From Burkholderiaceae bacterium 16 (GTDB lineage Bacteria; Pseudomonadota; Gammaproteobacteria; Burkholderiales; Burkholderiaceae), in contig JYOD01000091.1 of assembly GCA_000955785.1 (NCBI GenBank), positions 1 to 64,000 on the forward strand: a stretch of DNA of 64,000 nucleotides. Reading direction: 5' to 3'. Under the pieces are notes generated by a model. It was not told where the DNA came from, did no database searches, and worked only from the letters and a program-made list of their open reading frames with translations. The position numbers were made by a program, and so were the translations under genes. This document shows positions 53,113 to 61,007 of this stretch, piece by piece; position 1 is the first letter of the stretch; every line of letters begins with the position of its first letter.

Positions 53113-54987
53113 TTACGAGACAGGCGCGACAGGCCGTGCGCCGGATGGCAGCGGTTCGCGTGACGGGACGGGGACTTGAAGCACCCGGCAAAGGGCTCCG
53201 AGCACGTCCTCCAACCGCGCGTCCGTCGCCGCCGCATGCCGCCAGGCGATGTGCCCATCGGGGCGCACCAGGATGGCGGCGTCGGGCAGCCCCAGGTTCC
53301 ATGCGGATAGTTGCGGCCTGTCGGCGTGATGCGTGACGGCGTCGAGGTCCACGGCGTGCACGGCTACGCCGCCAAGCTGCTGGCTCGCTGACTCGGCAAG
53401 CCCGGCGCACGCCTTGCCATGGCGCCCAAAGCCGGCGAGCAGGAAGTGCCCATGGCCAACCAGATCGTGCGAAGTGGCGGGCGACCCCGGCGCGCCTTGC
53501 AGCCGGAAATGCGGCAGCCGCGCGCCCGGCGTGAGCGACTGCGCCACTTCGAGTACGGGATTTGACGCCATCGGGGCCGCCGCGCCGCCGCCGCAGACCG
53601 CCGCGCTCCGGTACACGTAGCCCAGGTCCAGGCCGAGCGTGTTGAAATGCTCCATCTGCGCCTCGGCGGCCAGTTGCACGTTTCGCCGGATGCCCGCGAA
53701 CCCGGGCGTAGCCGCCCGTTGCACTTTCCGGGTCCGCGAGTCGATCGGTGCGACCAGCAGGCGCTTCACGGCGGAGCGCAGCGCGGCGGGCAGCGCACGG
53801 GCCGGCGCGCTGGCGCGCAGCCGCGCCATCGTCGGCAGCTTGTCCTCATCAAGGCCCAATGCCGCGGTGACCTGCCGCATCTTGCGGTGGTTCGCCACGC
53901 TGACGCGGCTGTTCGTCTCGGCGACAGGCTTGCGCTCGTCGCCATAGGTATCGAGCAGCCCCGGGCCCGCCCGCCCCTTGATCACGCAGGCCAGCTTCCA
54001 CGCCAGGTTGTGCGCGTCGGCGGCGCCCGTGTTCAGCCCGAGCCCGCCGGTGGGCGGGAAGCGATGCGCGGCATCGCCCACCAGGAAGGTACGCCCCTGG
54101 CTGTATGGCGCGGCAATGTGAGCCTGCATTGTCCAGTTCGACAGCGACGTGATGCGCAACGGCAAATGGCGGTCGCCGAGCGCGGCCCGGAGAATGCGCT
54201 CGCAGCGGTCCGGGGGAAAGTCGGCCGGCGATTCGTACTCCGGAAAGTACGGTGTCATGAAAACCGAGTAGCGCGCCGCATCGTGCACGATGAAGGTGCC
54301 GGGCGCCGCGGCCGACAGGACCCAGAAAAGGATCGACGGACTCTCCTTGACCAGATGCCGGATATCCGCCTCGAAATTGATGGTGATGAGATGCGCCAGG
54401 TTGGTCTCCCCGACCATGGGCAGCCCCAGGCTGCGGCGTACCGGGCTGCCGGCACCGTCGGCCGCGATCAGCCAGTCGCTGCGCACCCGGTATGTCTCGC
54501 CGGTCGCGACATCCTTCACCGACGAAACGGCGCCGTGCCCGCTGTGCTCCGCGCCCTGCCAGGCATGGCCGAAGCGCGTCTGGCAGCGAACGCGGCGCGA
54601 CACCTGGGCGAACAGCAGGCGCTCAAGATGGTGCTGGGGAATATTCGCGGTGCGCTTGCTGCTGGCGGGCGCCATGCTGGCAAGGTAGCCGGCGCTGCCG
54701 ATATCGATGCGGGCAAGGTCCCCTTCGGCAAGGTTTTGCCGCCAGGTCACGAAGCGCGCTTCGGCGGAATGGGTCGTGATACCCGCCAGCGCCTCGTCGG
54801 TGACGCCGATACCGGCCAGGATCTCCTGCGTCCGGGTGTTGATGACATGCGCCTGCGGCGCGAGATGCAGGTCGTCGCGCTGCTCGACCAGCAGCGACTC
54901 GATGCCCTGGTCCGCCAGCAGCGCCGCCATCAGCATGCCGACCGGGCCAGCACCTACGATCAATACCGGAACTTCCAACTCGCGCAT
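53113..54987 (-). CDS. FAD-dependent aromatic hydroxylase (PheA/TfdB/MhpA group)
   Basis: A 624-residue flavoprotein with all three motifs in canonical form: VLIVGAGPVGMLMAALLADQG at the N-terminus, AADGAGSPVRRSLG, and GDAAHRFPPTGGLGLNTG (about 313-330). A thioredoxin-like C-terminal domain (about 510-605) has DAAILVRPDGHIAWRH. The group hydroxylates phenols or phenolic acids next to an existing OH using NAD(P)H and O2. AGGCAGGG precedes the start. It is the first gene of the operon, beside a strong inverted repeat and a divergent TetR gene. Confidence 0.88.
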   Translation of the reverse strand: MRELEVPVLIVGAGPVGMLMAALLADQGIESLLVEQRDDLHLAPQAHVINTRTQEILAGIGVTDEALAGITTHSAEARFVTWRQNLAEGDLARIDIGSAGYLASMAPASSKRTANIPQHHLERLLFAQVSRRVRCQTRFGHAWQGAEHSGHGAVSSVKDVATGETYRVRSDWLIAADGAGSPVRRSLGLPMVGETNLAHLITINFEADIRHLVKESPSILFWVLSAAAPGTFIVHDAARYSVFMTPYFPEYESPADFPPDRCERILRAALGDRHLPLRITSLSNWTMQAHIAAPYSQGRTFLVGDAAHRFPPTGGLGLNTGAADAHNLAWKLACVIKGRAGPGLLDTYGDERKPVAETNSRVSVANHRKMRQVTAALGLDEDKLPTMARLRASAPARALPAALRSAVKRLLVAPIDSRTRKVQRAATPGFAGIRRNVQLAAEAQMEHFNTLGLDLGYVYRSAAVCGGGAAAPMASNPVLEVAQSLTPGARLPHFRLQGAPGSPATSHDLVGHGHFLLAGFGRHGKACAGLAESASQQLGGVAVHAVDLDAVTHHADRPQLSAWNLGLPDAAILVRPDGHIAWRHAAATDARLEDVLGALCRVLQVPVPSREPLPSGARPVAPVS

Positions 54988-55040
54988 CCCTGCCTCCCCA
55001 TGTTGCTGGCCGCCTCACGGCCGCCTTGGGACGTGAATTT

Positions 55041-55083
55041 ATACAAGTATAAGTCAAGATCACACTGGTACTTATACTTATAT
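55041..55083. promoter_or_regulatory. TetR operator: long inverted repeat in the divergent promoter
   Basis: ATACAAGTATAAGT (55041-55054) and ACTTATACTTATAT (55070-55083) are reverse complements at 13 of 14 positions, with a 15-bp spacer. The AT-rich arms stand out sharply from the GC-rich surroundings. They lie 54 bp upstream of the hydroxylase operon and about 135 bp upstream of the TetR start, so the TetR protein probably represses both. Confidence 0.8.
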
Positions 55084-55217
55084 CAGGACGATATCGATGA
55101 GGACGCGAAGGGAAGGCCCGGCGAAGCTGCCACCCAGGCAGATGCCGGGGGACAAACCCCAGGCATGTGGGAGAATGCCGGGATCGTTACCGTGAGCGAA
55201 ACACGTCCTGAGCCACC

Positions 55218-55946
55218 ATGCCCCCTGTCGATAGCCGGCGCACCAAGACTCCCGCCCCAAAGCGCGCCACCGAAACATCCGCCGCCACGACACCCGCCTC
55301 CCCCGCGATCGAGGTATCGGGACGACAGCGTCTGATCGAAGCCGCCGAGTGCGAGTTCACGCAAAAAGGATTCGACGGCGCCTCGGTCCTGTCGATCGCC
55401 AACCGCGCGGGCGTGAAGCAACCGCTGCTGAACTACCACTTTGGCAGCAAGGAAGGGCTCTGGCGCGCGGTAGTGGAGAATGCGTACGCGGGATCCCTTG
55501 CCGCATCCAGGCAAGCGGCGGATGCGCTCGATCGCTCGGATCCGCTCGCCCGCTTGCAAGCCGCGCTAAGGGCCTTCGCGGTGAGCAATATCCTGCATCC
55601 GGCAGCGCACTCCCTTGTCCTCATGGAGGTCGCGCAGGACGGCCCAAGACTGGACTGGCTGGTGGACAACTACATGAAGCCGTTTCATGAGAAGCTCGAT
55701 GCGCTGATTGCGGAGTGCCATGCGGCGGAATTGCTGAAGCCCTACCCGGCTGAGCATGCCAGCGTCATGATGACCGCCATGCTGACGGCGGTGCAATCGG
55801 CTACCCATCTGCTGAAGCGGCTTTATGGCGTGGGGCCCATGACGCCCGCGCAGGCGGACCAGCATGCGGAACAGGTCATCGATGTGCTGATGCATGGCAT
55901 GGCAGCCCACCGGCCAGGCAGACGGCGTACGGCAAAGCCCGGCTAG
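55218..55946 (+). CDS. TetR-family regulator of the aromatic operon
   Basis: A 242-residue TetR protein: a basic, Pro/Thr-rich N-terminal tail (about 1-35), the HTH (RQRLIEAAECEFTQKGFDGAS, IANRAGVKQPLLNYHFGSKEGL; about 36-83), and an all-helical ligand domain. It is divergent from the seven-gene minus-strand operon, with a 14-bp inverted repeat between them. The inducer is probably the substrate or a ring intermediate. Confidence 0.88.
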   Translation: MPPVDSRRTKTPAPKRATETSAATTPASPAIEVSGRQRLIEAAECEFTQKGFDGASVLSIANRAGVKQPLLNYHFGSKEGLWRAVVENAYAGSLAASRQAADALDRSDPLARLQAALRAFAVSNILHPAAHSLVLMEVAQDGPRLDWLVDNYMKPFHEKLDALIAECHAAELLKPYPAEHASVMMTAMLTAVQSATHLLKRLYGVGPMTPAQADQHAEQVIDVLMHGMAAHRPGRRRTAKPG

Positions 55947-55965
55947 TTCCGCGACCGCGCCGCGT

Positions 55966-57686
55966 CTACCGGACGGCAACGCTCCCGGCCGCGCGCCGCG
56001 CCAGCTCGTCGGCCCGCACGCCGGCAAAAGGCCTGGCGCGCGCCGTCATGCTCATATCGCAGTTGCCGGCCCTGGCAGCGCCATCCATCACCTGGCTAAC
56101 CGCGCCCGCCAGCTCCGGACCGGCCTGCGCGCCACGGCCCAACCGCCACGACAACAAGTCCGCCACCGCCATGCCGCAGCGCTGCGGGTCGCGATACAGC
56201 GCGCCGTCGTGTGCAAGCAGCATCTTCACCTTGGCTTGCTGGCCCATCATCATCATGGTCACCAGCGGCAAGGCATCGGGCTGGTCCACCCCTGCGATAC
56301 GCACGCCCGCGTCGGTGCGGTCGGTCTGGTCGGCACCTGCCTTCAGCCATGCCAGGTAAAGGTCATCCGGCAGCCACGGCAGGCTCAGCGGCGCGATGCC
56401 GTTGTTCTTCATGCCTTGCGCGCTGTCCAGGTACTTCAGGCTGACGCCGGCGGCAACCATCCGCTCGCCCACGGCACGCGCGCTGGCCCGCAGTCCGTCC
56501 CAGGCAGCACTCTCCTTGCTGCGGCCGCGCGCGACTCCAGCTCGCTCCACGTACGCAACAGCGCCGACATGGGCTCGCTGGTGAGCGGCGCCGCCGGCTT
56601 GCGCGAAGCCTGCGCCAGCCGGTCGACCAGCGCCGGCTGCAGGTAGCGCGCGGACAGGCTCAGCGCTTCGTCCATGCCGTTGCGCGCCACCCCGGTCTTG
56701 ACGCCGTAGCCGCCCACCGAAGCATCCGCGCCATGATCGAGCGCAAAGGCCACGCGTTCCGGCACGGCAAGGGCCGCGCCCGGCTTCAGCTCGCCGTACG
56801 ACGCGCGCAGCGCCTCCAGCAAGGGCGTTTCCCACTGGGGGCTAGCGCCGTAATACATGCGGATGTACGCCGCGTTGATGTCGGCGCCCCTGGCCAGCAA
56901 CTGTTCGGCGAACCAGCGGGTACGGTAGTTGGAGATGGCTGCGTGCAGCACGCTGCGGCCCTGCTTGTCGCGCGCGTTCGGGTTGGCGCCGTGGGACAGC
57001 AGGTACTCCAGCGTGTCGCGATCGTCGCCGTAGTAGGACGTGCGCGTGATCAGCAAGGGCGTGCCGTTGTGGTCGGGCGCCTCCACCGAGGCGCCCGCCG
57101 CCAGCAGCATGTCGGCGATGGCGTAGCGCTGCGCCGGGGGACGCGTATCGCGCCCGACCGGCATGGCGCCGGCCAGCATGGCCCGGCCCGTGCCCGGCCC
57201 GTCAGCCTTGGCGCCGGCCGCCAGCAAGGTGCGGACGATCTCCGCCTGCTTGTGGTACACCGCCGAGCCCAGCGCCGACACGCCATATTCATTGACCCCG
57301 TCCGGATCCTGGCCACGCGCAAGCTGCGCGCGCACCGCTTCCAGGTCGCCCGCCTTGATCGCCGCGAAAATCTCCAGCCGCGGCCGGCACGCGGCCGGCG
57401 TCAGCGCCGGCTCGCCCAGCGCGGCGCCGATGCGGGCTGCCACGTTGGACGGGATGGCCGTATTCGACGCCATCCGCAGGGTGCAGTACTGGCGGTAGTC
57501 CTCGCGCGCCAGCGCCAGGTAGTAGCCGCGCTTTTGCGGCTCGCGTTCGCGTCCGCCTTGCTGCCAGCGGGCATCCGCGCGGTTCAGGTAGGCGGCGGTA
57601 CGTGACGGGTCCCGGCGCAGCACCTCGCCCAGGATCAGGTCGGCCTGGGCCGCGTCGCCTGCCTCGGCCAGCCAGCCAGAATGCAT
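55966..57686 (-). pseudogene. Ankyrin-repeat protein gene, 5' end lost at IS junction and internally frameshifted
   Basis: The 5' section (from 57686) encodes TPR-like sequence (LAEAGDAAQADLILGEVLRR) and then ankyrin repeats (AIKAGDLEAVRAQLARGQDPD, YGVSALGSAVYHKQAEIV, DHNGTPLLI, KQGRSVLHAAI). The frame fails near 56520 in the GC-rich stretch after WSELESR. The rest (SKESAAWDGLRASARAVGER to a stop at 55966) continues in another frame, so one base is missing or added. The start lies only about 20 bp from the end of the IS element, and the normal N-terminus (signal peptide) is absent. It is most likely inactive. A sequencing error at the frameshift cannot be excluded. Confidence 0.8.
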
Positions 57687-57704
57687 AGTCGATGAATACT
57701 CCCG

Positions 57705-57730
57705 CCGCTAAAGCCTTCGGCTTGTAGCGG
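57705..57730 (-). repeat. IS right-end hairpin overlapping the tnpB stop
   Basis: CCGCTA (57705-57710) pairs with TAGCGG (57725-57730), and AAGCC (57711-57715) pairs with GGCTT (57719-57723), leaving one bulged base and a 3-nt loop. The tnpB stop codon lies inside the first arm. In this IS family such a subterminal hairpin is recognised by TnpA and also forms the 3' end of the guide RNA for TnpB. Confidence 0.7.
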
Positions 57731-59150
57731 GGGTTTCCGGGTTCGGCGACTCATGCACCTTGCGGTTGCCCGCCCGGTGTCTTACTCGAGTCTCCCCCGG
57801 CGTAGAGGTCCCATCGGACCCCGGTTCGGAGCATCCCGCCCCTACCTTGTTTCTGAGGCGCATCGTCTTCTTCTTGCCCTTGGCCGAGAACTCGCCCGAC
57901 CGGACCAGGGCCACCCCACGATCGCGAATCACCTCGCTCGCATTGTGGTCGGCGTTGGCACGGAAGTCGCAGCGTTGACAGACAAACGCAGCCTGCGATG
58001 GCCGGTTGTCCGGGTGGGTGTGGCCGCACCGGCTACACTCCTGCGAACTGTGATGCGGCGGCACCGTGACGACGAGCTTGTTTCGTCGCAGCGCCTTGTA
58101 CTGTGCGAGCGTGAGCGTCCTGCCCCAGGCGCTCGCCAGAATCTTGCTGTTGAGTCCCGCCTTGGCGCGAGCCTGGTTCTTGAGCCACTTGCCCGACTCG
58201 TCCCGCTTGGCCTTTGGCCGTGCGCTCATCGCCTTGACGCGCAGATTTTCGAACACCACCAGCCGCGTCTCCTCTCCTGTTACCAGGTGGTAGCTGGTCT
58301 GATGCGCGAAGTCCTGCCGCACGTTCTTGGCATAGTGTTGGCACCGCGCGGCGCGGTACTTGGCCTTGTGCCATCCCGATGAGCCTTTGGTCCGGCGCGC
58401 CATCCGGCGCTGCCAGCGCTGGCGGGCGCGCTCTTTCTTTTCCATCCGTTGCTGCTGGACGCGGCTCAGGACGGCTGTCTGCCCGGTGCTAGCGTACACG
58501 GGCACCGTAATGCCACGATCCACGCCTACCGCCGCGGCGCGCAGATCGGCTTCGGACCAGGTCGCCAGCTCCGCTGCGATCTCTTCCGGCGTCACCGCCG
58601 GCAGCCCATCGTCGACGCTGAAGGCGACGTACCATCGCCCAGCGTCGATCGTCAGCGTGATGCTAGCCGGCATCGTGTGAGGCCGGTGAGCGGTGTAGGG
58701 GATGCCGCCCACCGGGAACTTGCCCTTGCCGACGTGCAGGCGATAGCGTGTCTCGCCGGTCGGCGTGTCGGCAATCGGTTGGAACGAGAACAGCTCGCTT
58801 GTGAGCCAGATCGATTGTGGGCCGCTCCTGCGCTGAATCGTTGGACGTCCACCCAGCTTCTGGAAGAACCGGCTGTATGCCTGCTTCCAGCGTACCGCGC
58901 CATTGCGCAGCACCTGTGATGGGACTTCGGACAGCCAGGGCGTTAGCTCCGCGTTCTTGTAACGCGCGTATTCCTGGTCAATCGGAGGATGTTGCCCCGC
59001 CAAGGCCAGCGCCTTGCGCTGGAATGCCCGGTAATATCGATCCTCACCAACCTTCGCGTTGTAAATGAAGCGCTGGCAGCCAATCCAGCGCAGCAGAATG
59101 GCTTGCTGCGCTGGCGTCGGGTAACAGCGGAATCGATATCCGGTTTGCAT
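57708..59150 (-). CDS. tnpB: TnpB RNA-guided nuclease of IS200/IS605 element
   Basis: A 480-residue protein with an intact RuvC active site: Asp211 (VGVDRGI), Glu301 (VFENLRV) and Asp401 (NADHNAS), plus the zinc ribbon Cys372, Cys375, Cys391 and Cys394. The N-terminal helix-turn-helix region (MQTGYRFRCYPTPAQQAILL) is typical. TnpB cuts DNA guided by an RNA made from the element's right end and helps keep the element in place. The C-terminal tail after residue 415 overlaps the expected guide-RNA region. It is apparently functional, although its partner TnpA is broken. Confidence 0.9.
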   Translation of the reverse strand: MQTGYRFRCYPTPAQQAILLRWIGCQRFIYNAKVGEDRYYRAFQRKALALAGQHPPIDQEYARYKNAELTPWLSEVPSQVLRNGAVRWKQAYSRFFQKLGGRPTIQRRSGPQSIWLTSELFSFQPIADTPTGETRYRLHVGKGKFPVGGIPYTAHRPHTMPASITLTIDAGRWYVAFSVDDGLPAVTPEEIAAELATWSEADLRAAAVGVDRGITVPVYASTGQTAVLSRVQQQRMEKKERARQRWQRRMARRTKGSSGWHKAKYRAARCQHYAKNVRQDFAHQTSYHLVTGEETRLVVFENLRVKAMSARPKAKRDESGKWLKNQARAKAGLNSKILASAWGRTLTLAQYKALRRNKLVVTVPPHHSSQECSRCGHTHPDNRPSQAAFVCQRCDFRANADHNASEVIRDRGVALVRSGEFSAKGKKKTMRLRNKVGAGCSEPGSDGTSTPGETRVRHRAGNRKVHESPNPETPATSRRL

Positions 59151-59186
59151 CAGGACACTTTACCAGCAGAACATCGGAGCGCAAGC

Positions 59187-59617
59187 ATGGAGCCGAGGAA
59201 TCAGTCGAACGCGCATGCCGTCTACAACCTCAAGTTGCATATCGTCTTCGTGACCAAGTATCGCCGCAAGACGCTGATGCCCGAACTGCTCGCTTACCTG
59301 GAAACTGCATTCGCGCAGATTCTCACGGCCTGGCGTTGCGAGCTGCTGGAGTTTGGCGGCGAACTGGATCATGTCCACCTGCGGGTCAGCATCCATCCCG
59401 CTCTGGATATCTCGGTAACAACCTTAAGACGGCCAGCGCACGTCGAGCACGTCTTCGCTTCGCCGAGCATCTCGCCCGGCTCTATTGGAAGCCGCTATTC
59501 TGGCACCGCGCATACTTTGTCTCTTCCGTAGGTGGAGCATCGCTGGAAACGGTGAAAGCCTACGTTGAGCGACAGGGAACCGAAGAGCACGCTCGACGTA
59601 AAGGCAAAGCAGCCTGA
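59187..59617 (+). pseudogene. tnpA: TnpA (Y1/HUH transposase) gene, frameshifted
   Basis: The first part (MEPRNQSNAHAVYNLKLHIV) includes the HUH motif His62-Val-His64 (LDHVHLRV). Near 59417, just after DISV, the frame changes. The rest of the protein (NNLKTASARRARLRF, FWHRAYFVSSVGGASLETVKAYVERQ with the likely catalytic Tyr) continues in another frame to a stop at 59617. About three residues expected between the parts are missing, so a small deletion is likely. The element probably cannot move on its own unless TnpA is supplied by another copy. Confidence 0.82.
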
Positions 59618-59724
59618 CGGCTGCCGCCGACTTGACCCCCTCCTTCGCCTAGCGGCCCTAGGAGGGGGAATGCGTCGGCAGAAACTGTTCAAGCGCAATG
59701 TTCATGCTGGTTTTCGAAAGTTGA
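59618..59724. other. IS left end and junction, with two hairpins
   Basis: Immediately after tnpA, GCAGCC (59609-59614) pairs with GGCTGC (59619-59624). CCCCCTCCT (59636-59644) then pairs with AGGAGGGGG (59660-59668) around a 15-nt loop. These are good candidates for the left-end structure. No part of the ankyrin gene's missing N-terminus is found here. Confidence 0.5.
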
Positions 59725-59898
59725 TATGGCTGTCAGCTACCCCGCGGCACCAGGCCGGTCAGCACCGGCGCCATGGCGGCGCATCAAATTCTATCCGAGG
59801 CGCACAGCCTGCATGACGGCGCCGGGGAATCCCGCGAAGGGGCGCGCGCCTTCATGGAGAAGCACAAGCCCGGCTTCCCTGGCCCGCATTCAGCGTAG
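59725..59898 (+). pseudogene. 3' fragment of an enoyl-CoA hydratase-like gene
   Basis: A 57-codon frame with no start, following an in-frame TGA, ends ESREGARAFMEKHKPGFPG and a TAG at 59896-59898. This matches the usual enoyl-CoA hydratase C-terminus (DxREGxxAFxEKRKPxF), also seen at the end of the hydratase at 63474. The rest of the gene is missing and the IS element lies upstream, so an IS-linked deletion is likely. Confidence 0.6.
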
Positions 59899-59962
59899 CC
59901 ACGGCTTCCGCGCGCCCTGCCCGGCTACGGCGGGGTCGGGGAGTCGGCGGTAGACATATTCG

Positions 59963-60958
59963 TCAGTCAAGCGTCATGTTCGATGCGCGAATGACTTCTC
60001 CCCACCGTTCCCGCTCGCCAGCCACAAAAGCAGAAAACGTTGCCGGTGGCTGCCCGCCCGGAATCCCACCCATTTGCCGCAGCTGTGACACGAGGTCAGG
60101 ATCACGCATGACTGCACCGAGGTGGTGTTCCAGCTGGCTGACGACGGCCGGAGGCGTTTTTGCAGCGACGAAGATGCCAATCCATGCCGTCGAGACGAAA
60201 CTGGCAAATCCGGCCTGCTCCATGGTCGGCACATCGGGCAGGCTCGGCACGCGATGCGCCGCGGCCACCGCCAGTGCGCGCAGCTTGCCGGAGCGGATAT
60301 ATGGCAGCGCCTGCGTCAGATTGTCGAACTGGAACGTCGTTTCCCCCGCAAGCAAGGCGGTCGTGGCAGGCGTGGAGCCTTTGTATGGCACGTGAATGGC
60401 ATCCGTGCCAGTGCGTATCTTGAAGAGTTCGCCCACCAGGTGGCTGGTCTGGCCGATGCCCGCGGAGCCGAAGGATAGCTTGCCGGGGTGTTGCTTCATC
60501 TGGGCGACAAGGTCAGCCACGCTCTTGACCGGTGACTGGGCATTGACCACCAGGACATTGGGAAAGGCAATGACATCGGTAATCGGCGTCAAATCCGATG
60601 GTTGGTACGTGAGGCGCTTGTAGGCGCTGTAGTTGATGGCTTGCGGGCCAACGTTGCCGGCCAGGAGGGTATAGCCGTCGGCCGGCGCACGCAAGGCAGC
60701 TTGCGTACCGATGATGCCGCCACTGCCGGGTCGGTTGTCGACGACGATGGGCTGGCCCAAGCGTGCACTGAGCGTTGATGCCAGCAGGCGGATGGGAATG
60801 TCGATCGTACCGCCAGGCGCACCGGGTACGACGATCGTGACGGGTCGTGTCGGCCAGGCGGTCTCGGACTGCGCACCCGCGACAGCGGAGAACGCCAGCG
60901 CCACAAGGCCGCAGGCGAAGGACACTACCGGACGTCCCGATGGACAGAGTGCTCTCAT
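59963..60958 (-). CDS. Bug-type periplasmic solute receptor (TctC family)
   Basis: A 331-residue protein with a signal peptide (residues 1-29, ending VAGAQ). The mature domain has the Bug hallmarks: WPTRPVTIVVPGAPGGTIDI, VVDNRPGSGGIIGTQAALRAP, ADGYTLLAG, LSFGSAGIGQTSHLVGELF and HVPYKGSTPATTALLAGE. These receptors bind carboxylates, often aromatic or dicarboxylic, for tripartite tricarboxylate transporters; many Burkholderiaceae encode hundreds without a linked permease. It follows the acyl-CoA dehydrogenase gene by 49 bp and has GGAGACAAAC before its start, so it likely belongs to that operon. Confidence 0.88.
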   Translation of the reverse strand: MRALCPSGRPVVSFACGLVALAFSAVAGAQSETAWPTRPVTIVVPGAPGGTIDIPIRLLASTLSARLGQPIVVDNRPGSGGIIGTQAALRAPADGYTLLAGNVGPQAINYSAYKRLTYQPSDLTPITDVIAFPNVLVVNAQSPVKSVADLVAQMKQHPGKLSFGSAGIGQTSHLVGELFKIRTGTDAIHVPYKGSTPATTALLAGETTFQFDNLTQALPYIRSGKLRALAVAAAHRVPSLPDVPTMEQAGFASFVSTAWIGIFVAAKTPPAVVSQLEHHLGAVMRDPDLVSQLRQMGGIPGGQPPATFSAFVAGERERWGEVIRASNMTLD

Positions 60959-61007
60959 ACTGTTTGTCTCCTGGATGTACTGCTTCGGATTCTCCGACCG
61001 ATCCATG

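Larger units (their letters stand above)
57690..59680. mobile_element. IS200/IS605-family insertion sequence with divergent tnpA and tnpB
   Basis: The element contains tnpB (minus) and tnpA (plus) divergently arranged, with end-type hairpins at 57705-57730 and 59636-59668. Such elements have no inverted terminal repeats and make no target duplication, so exact ends cannot be set from sequence alone. One side meets a truncated ankyrin gene; the other side meets a fragment of an enoyl-CoA hydratase gene. Confidence 0.85.

Noticed and set aside
53647..55335. A 562-codon open frame on the plus strand reaching into the TetR gene
   Set aside because: It is antisense to the first hydroxylase; the TetR gene is in a different frame with a clear HTH.
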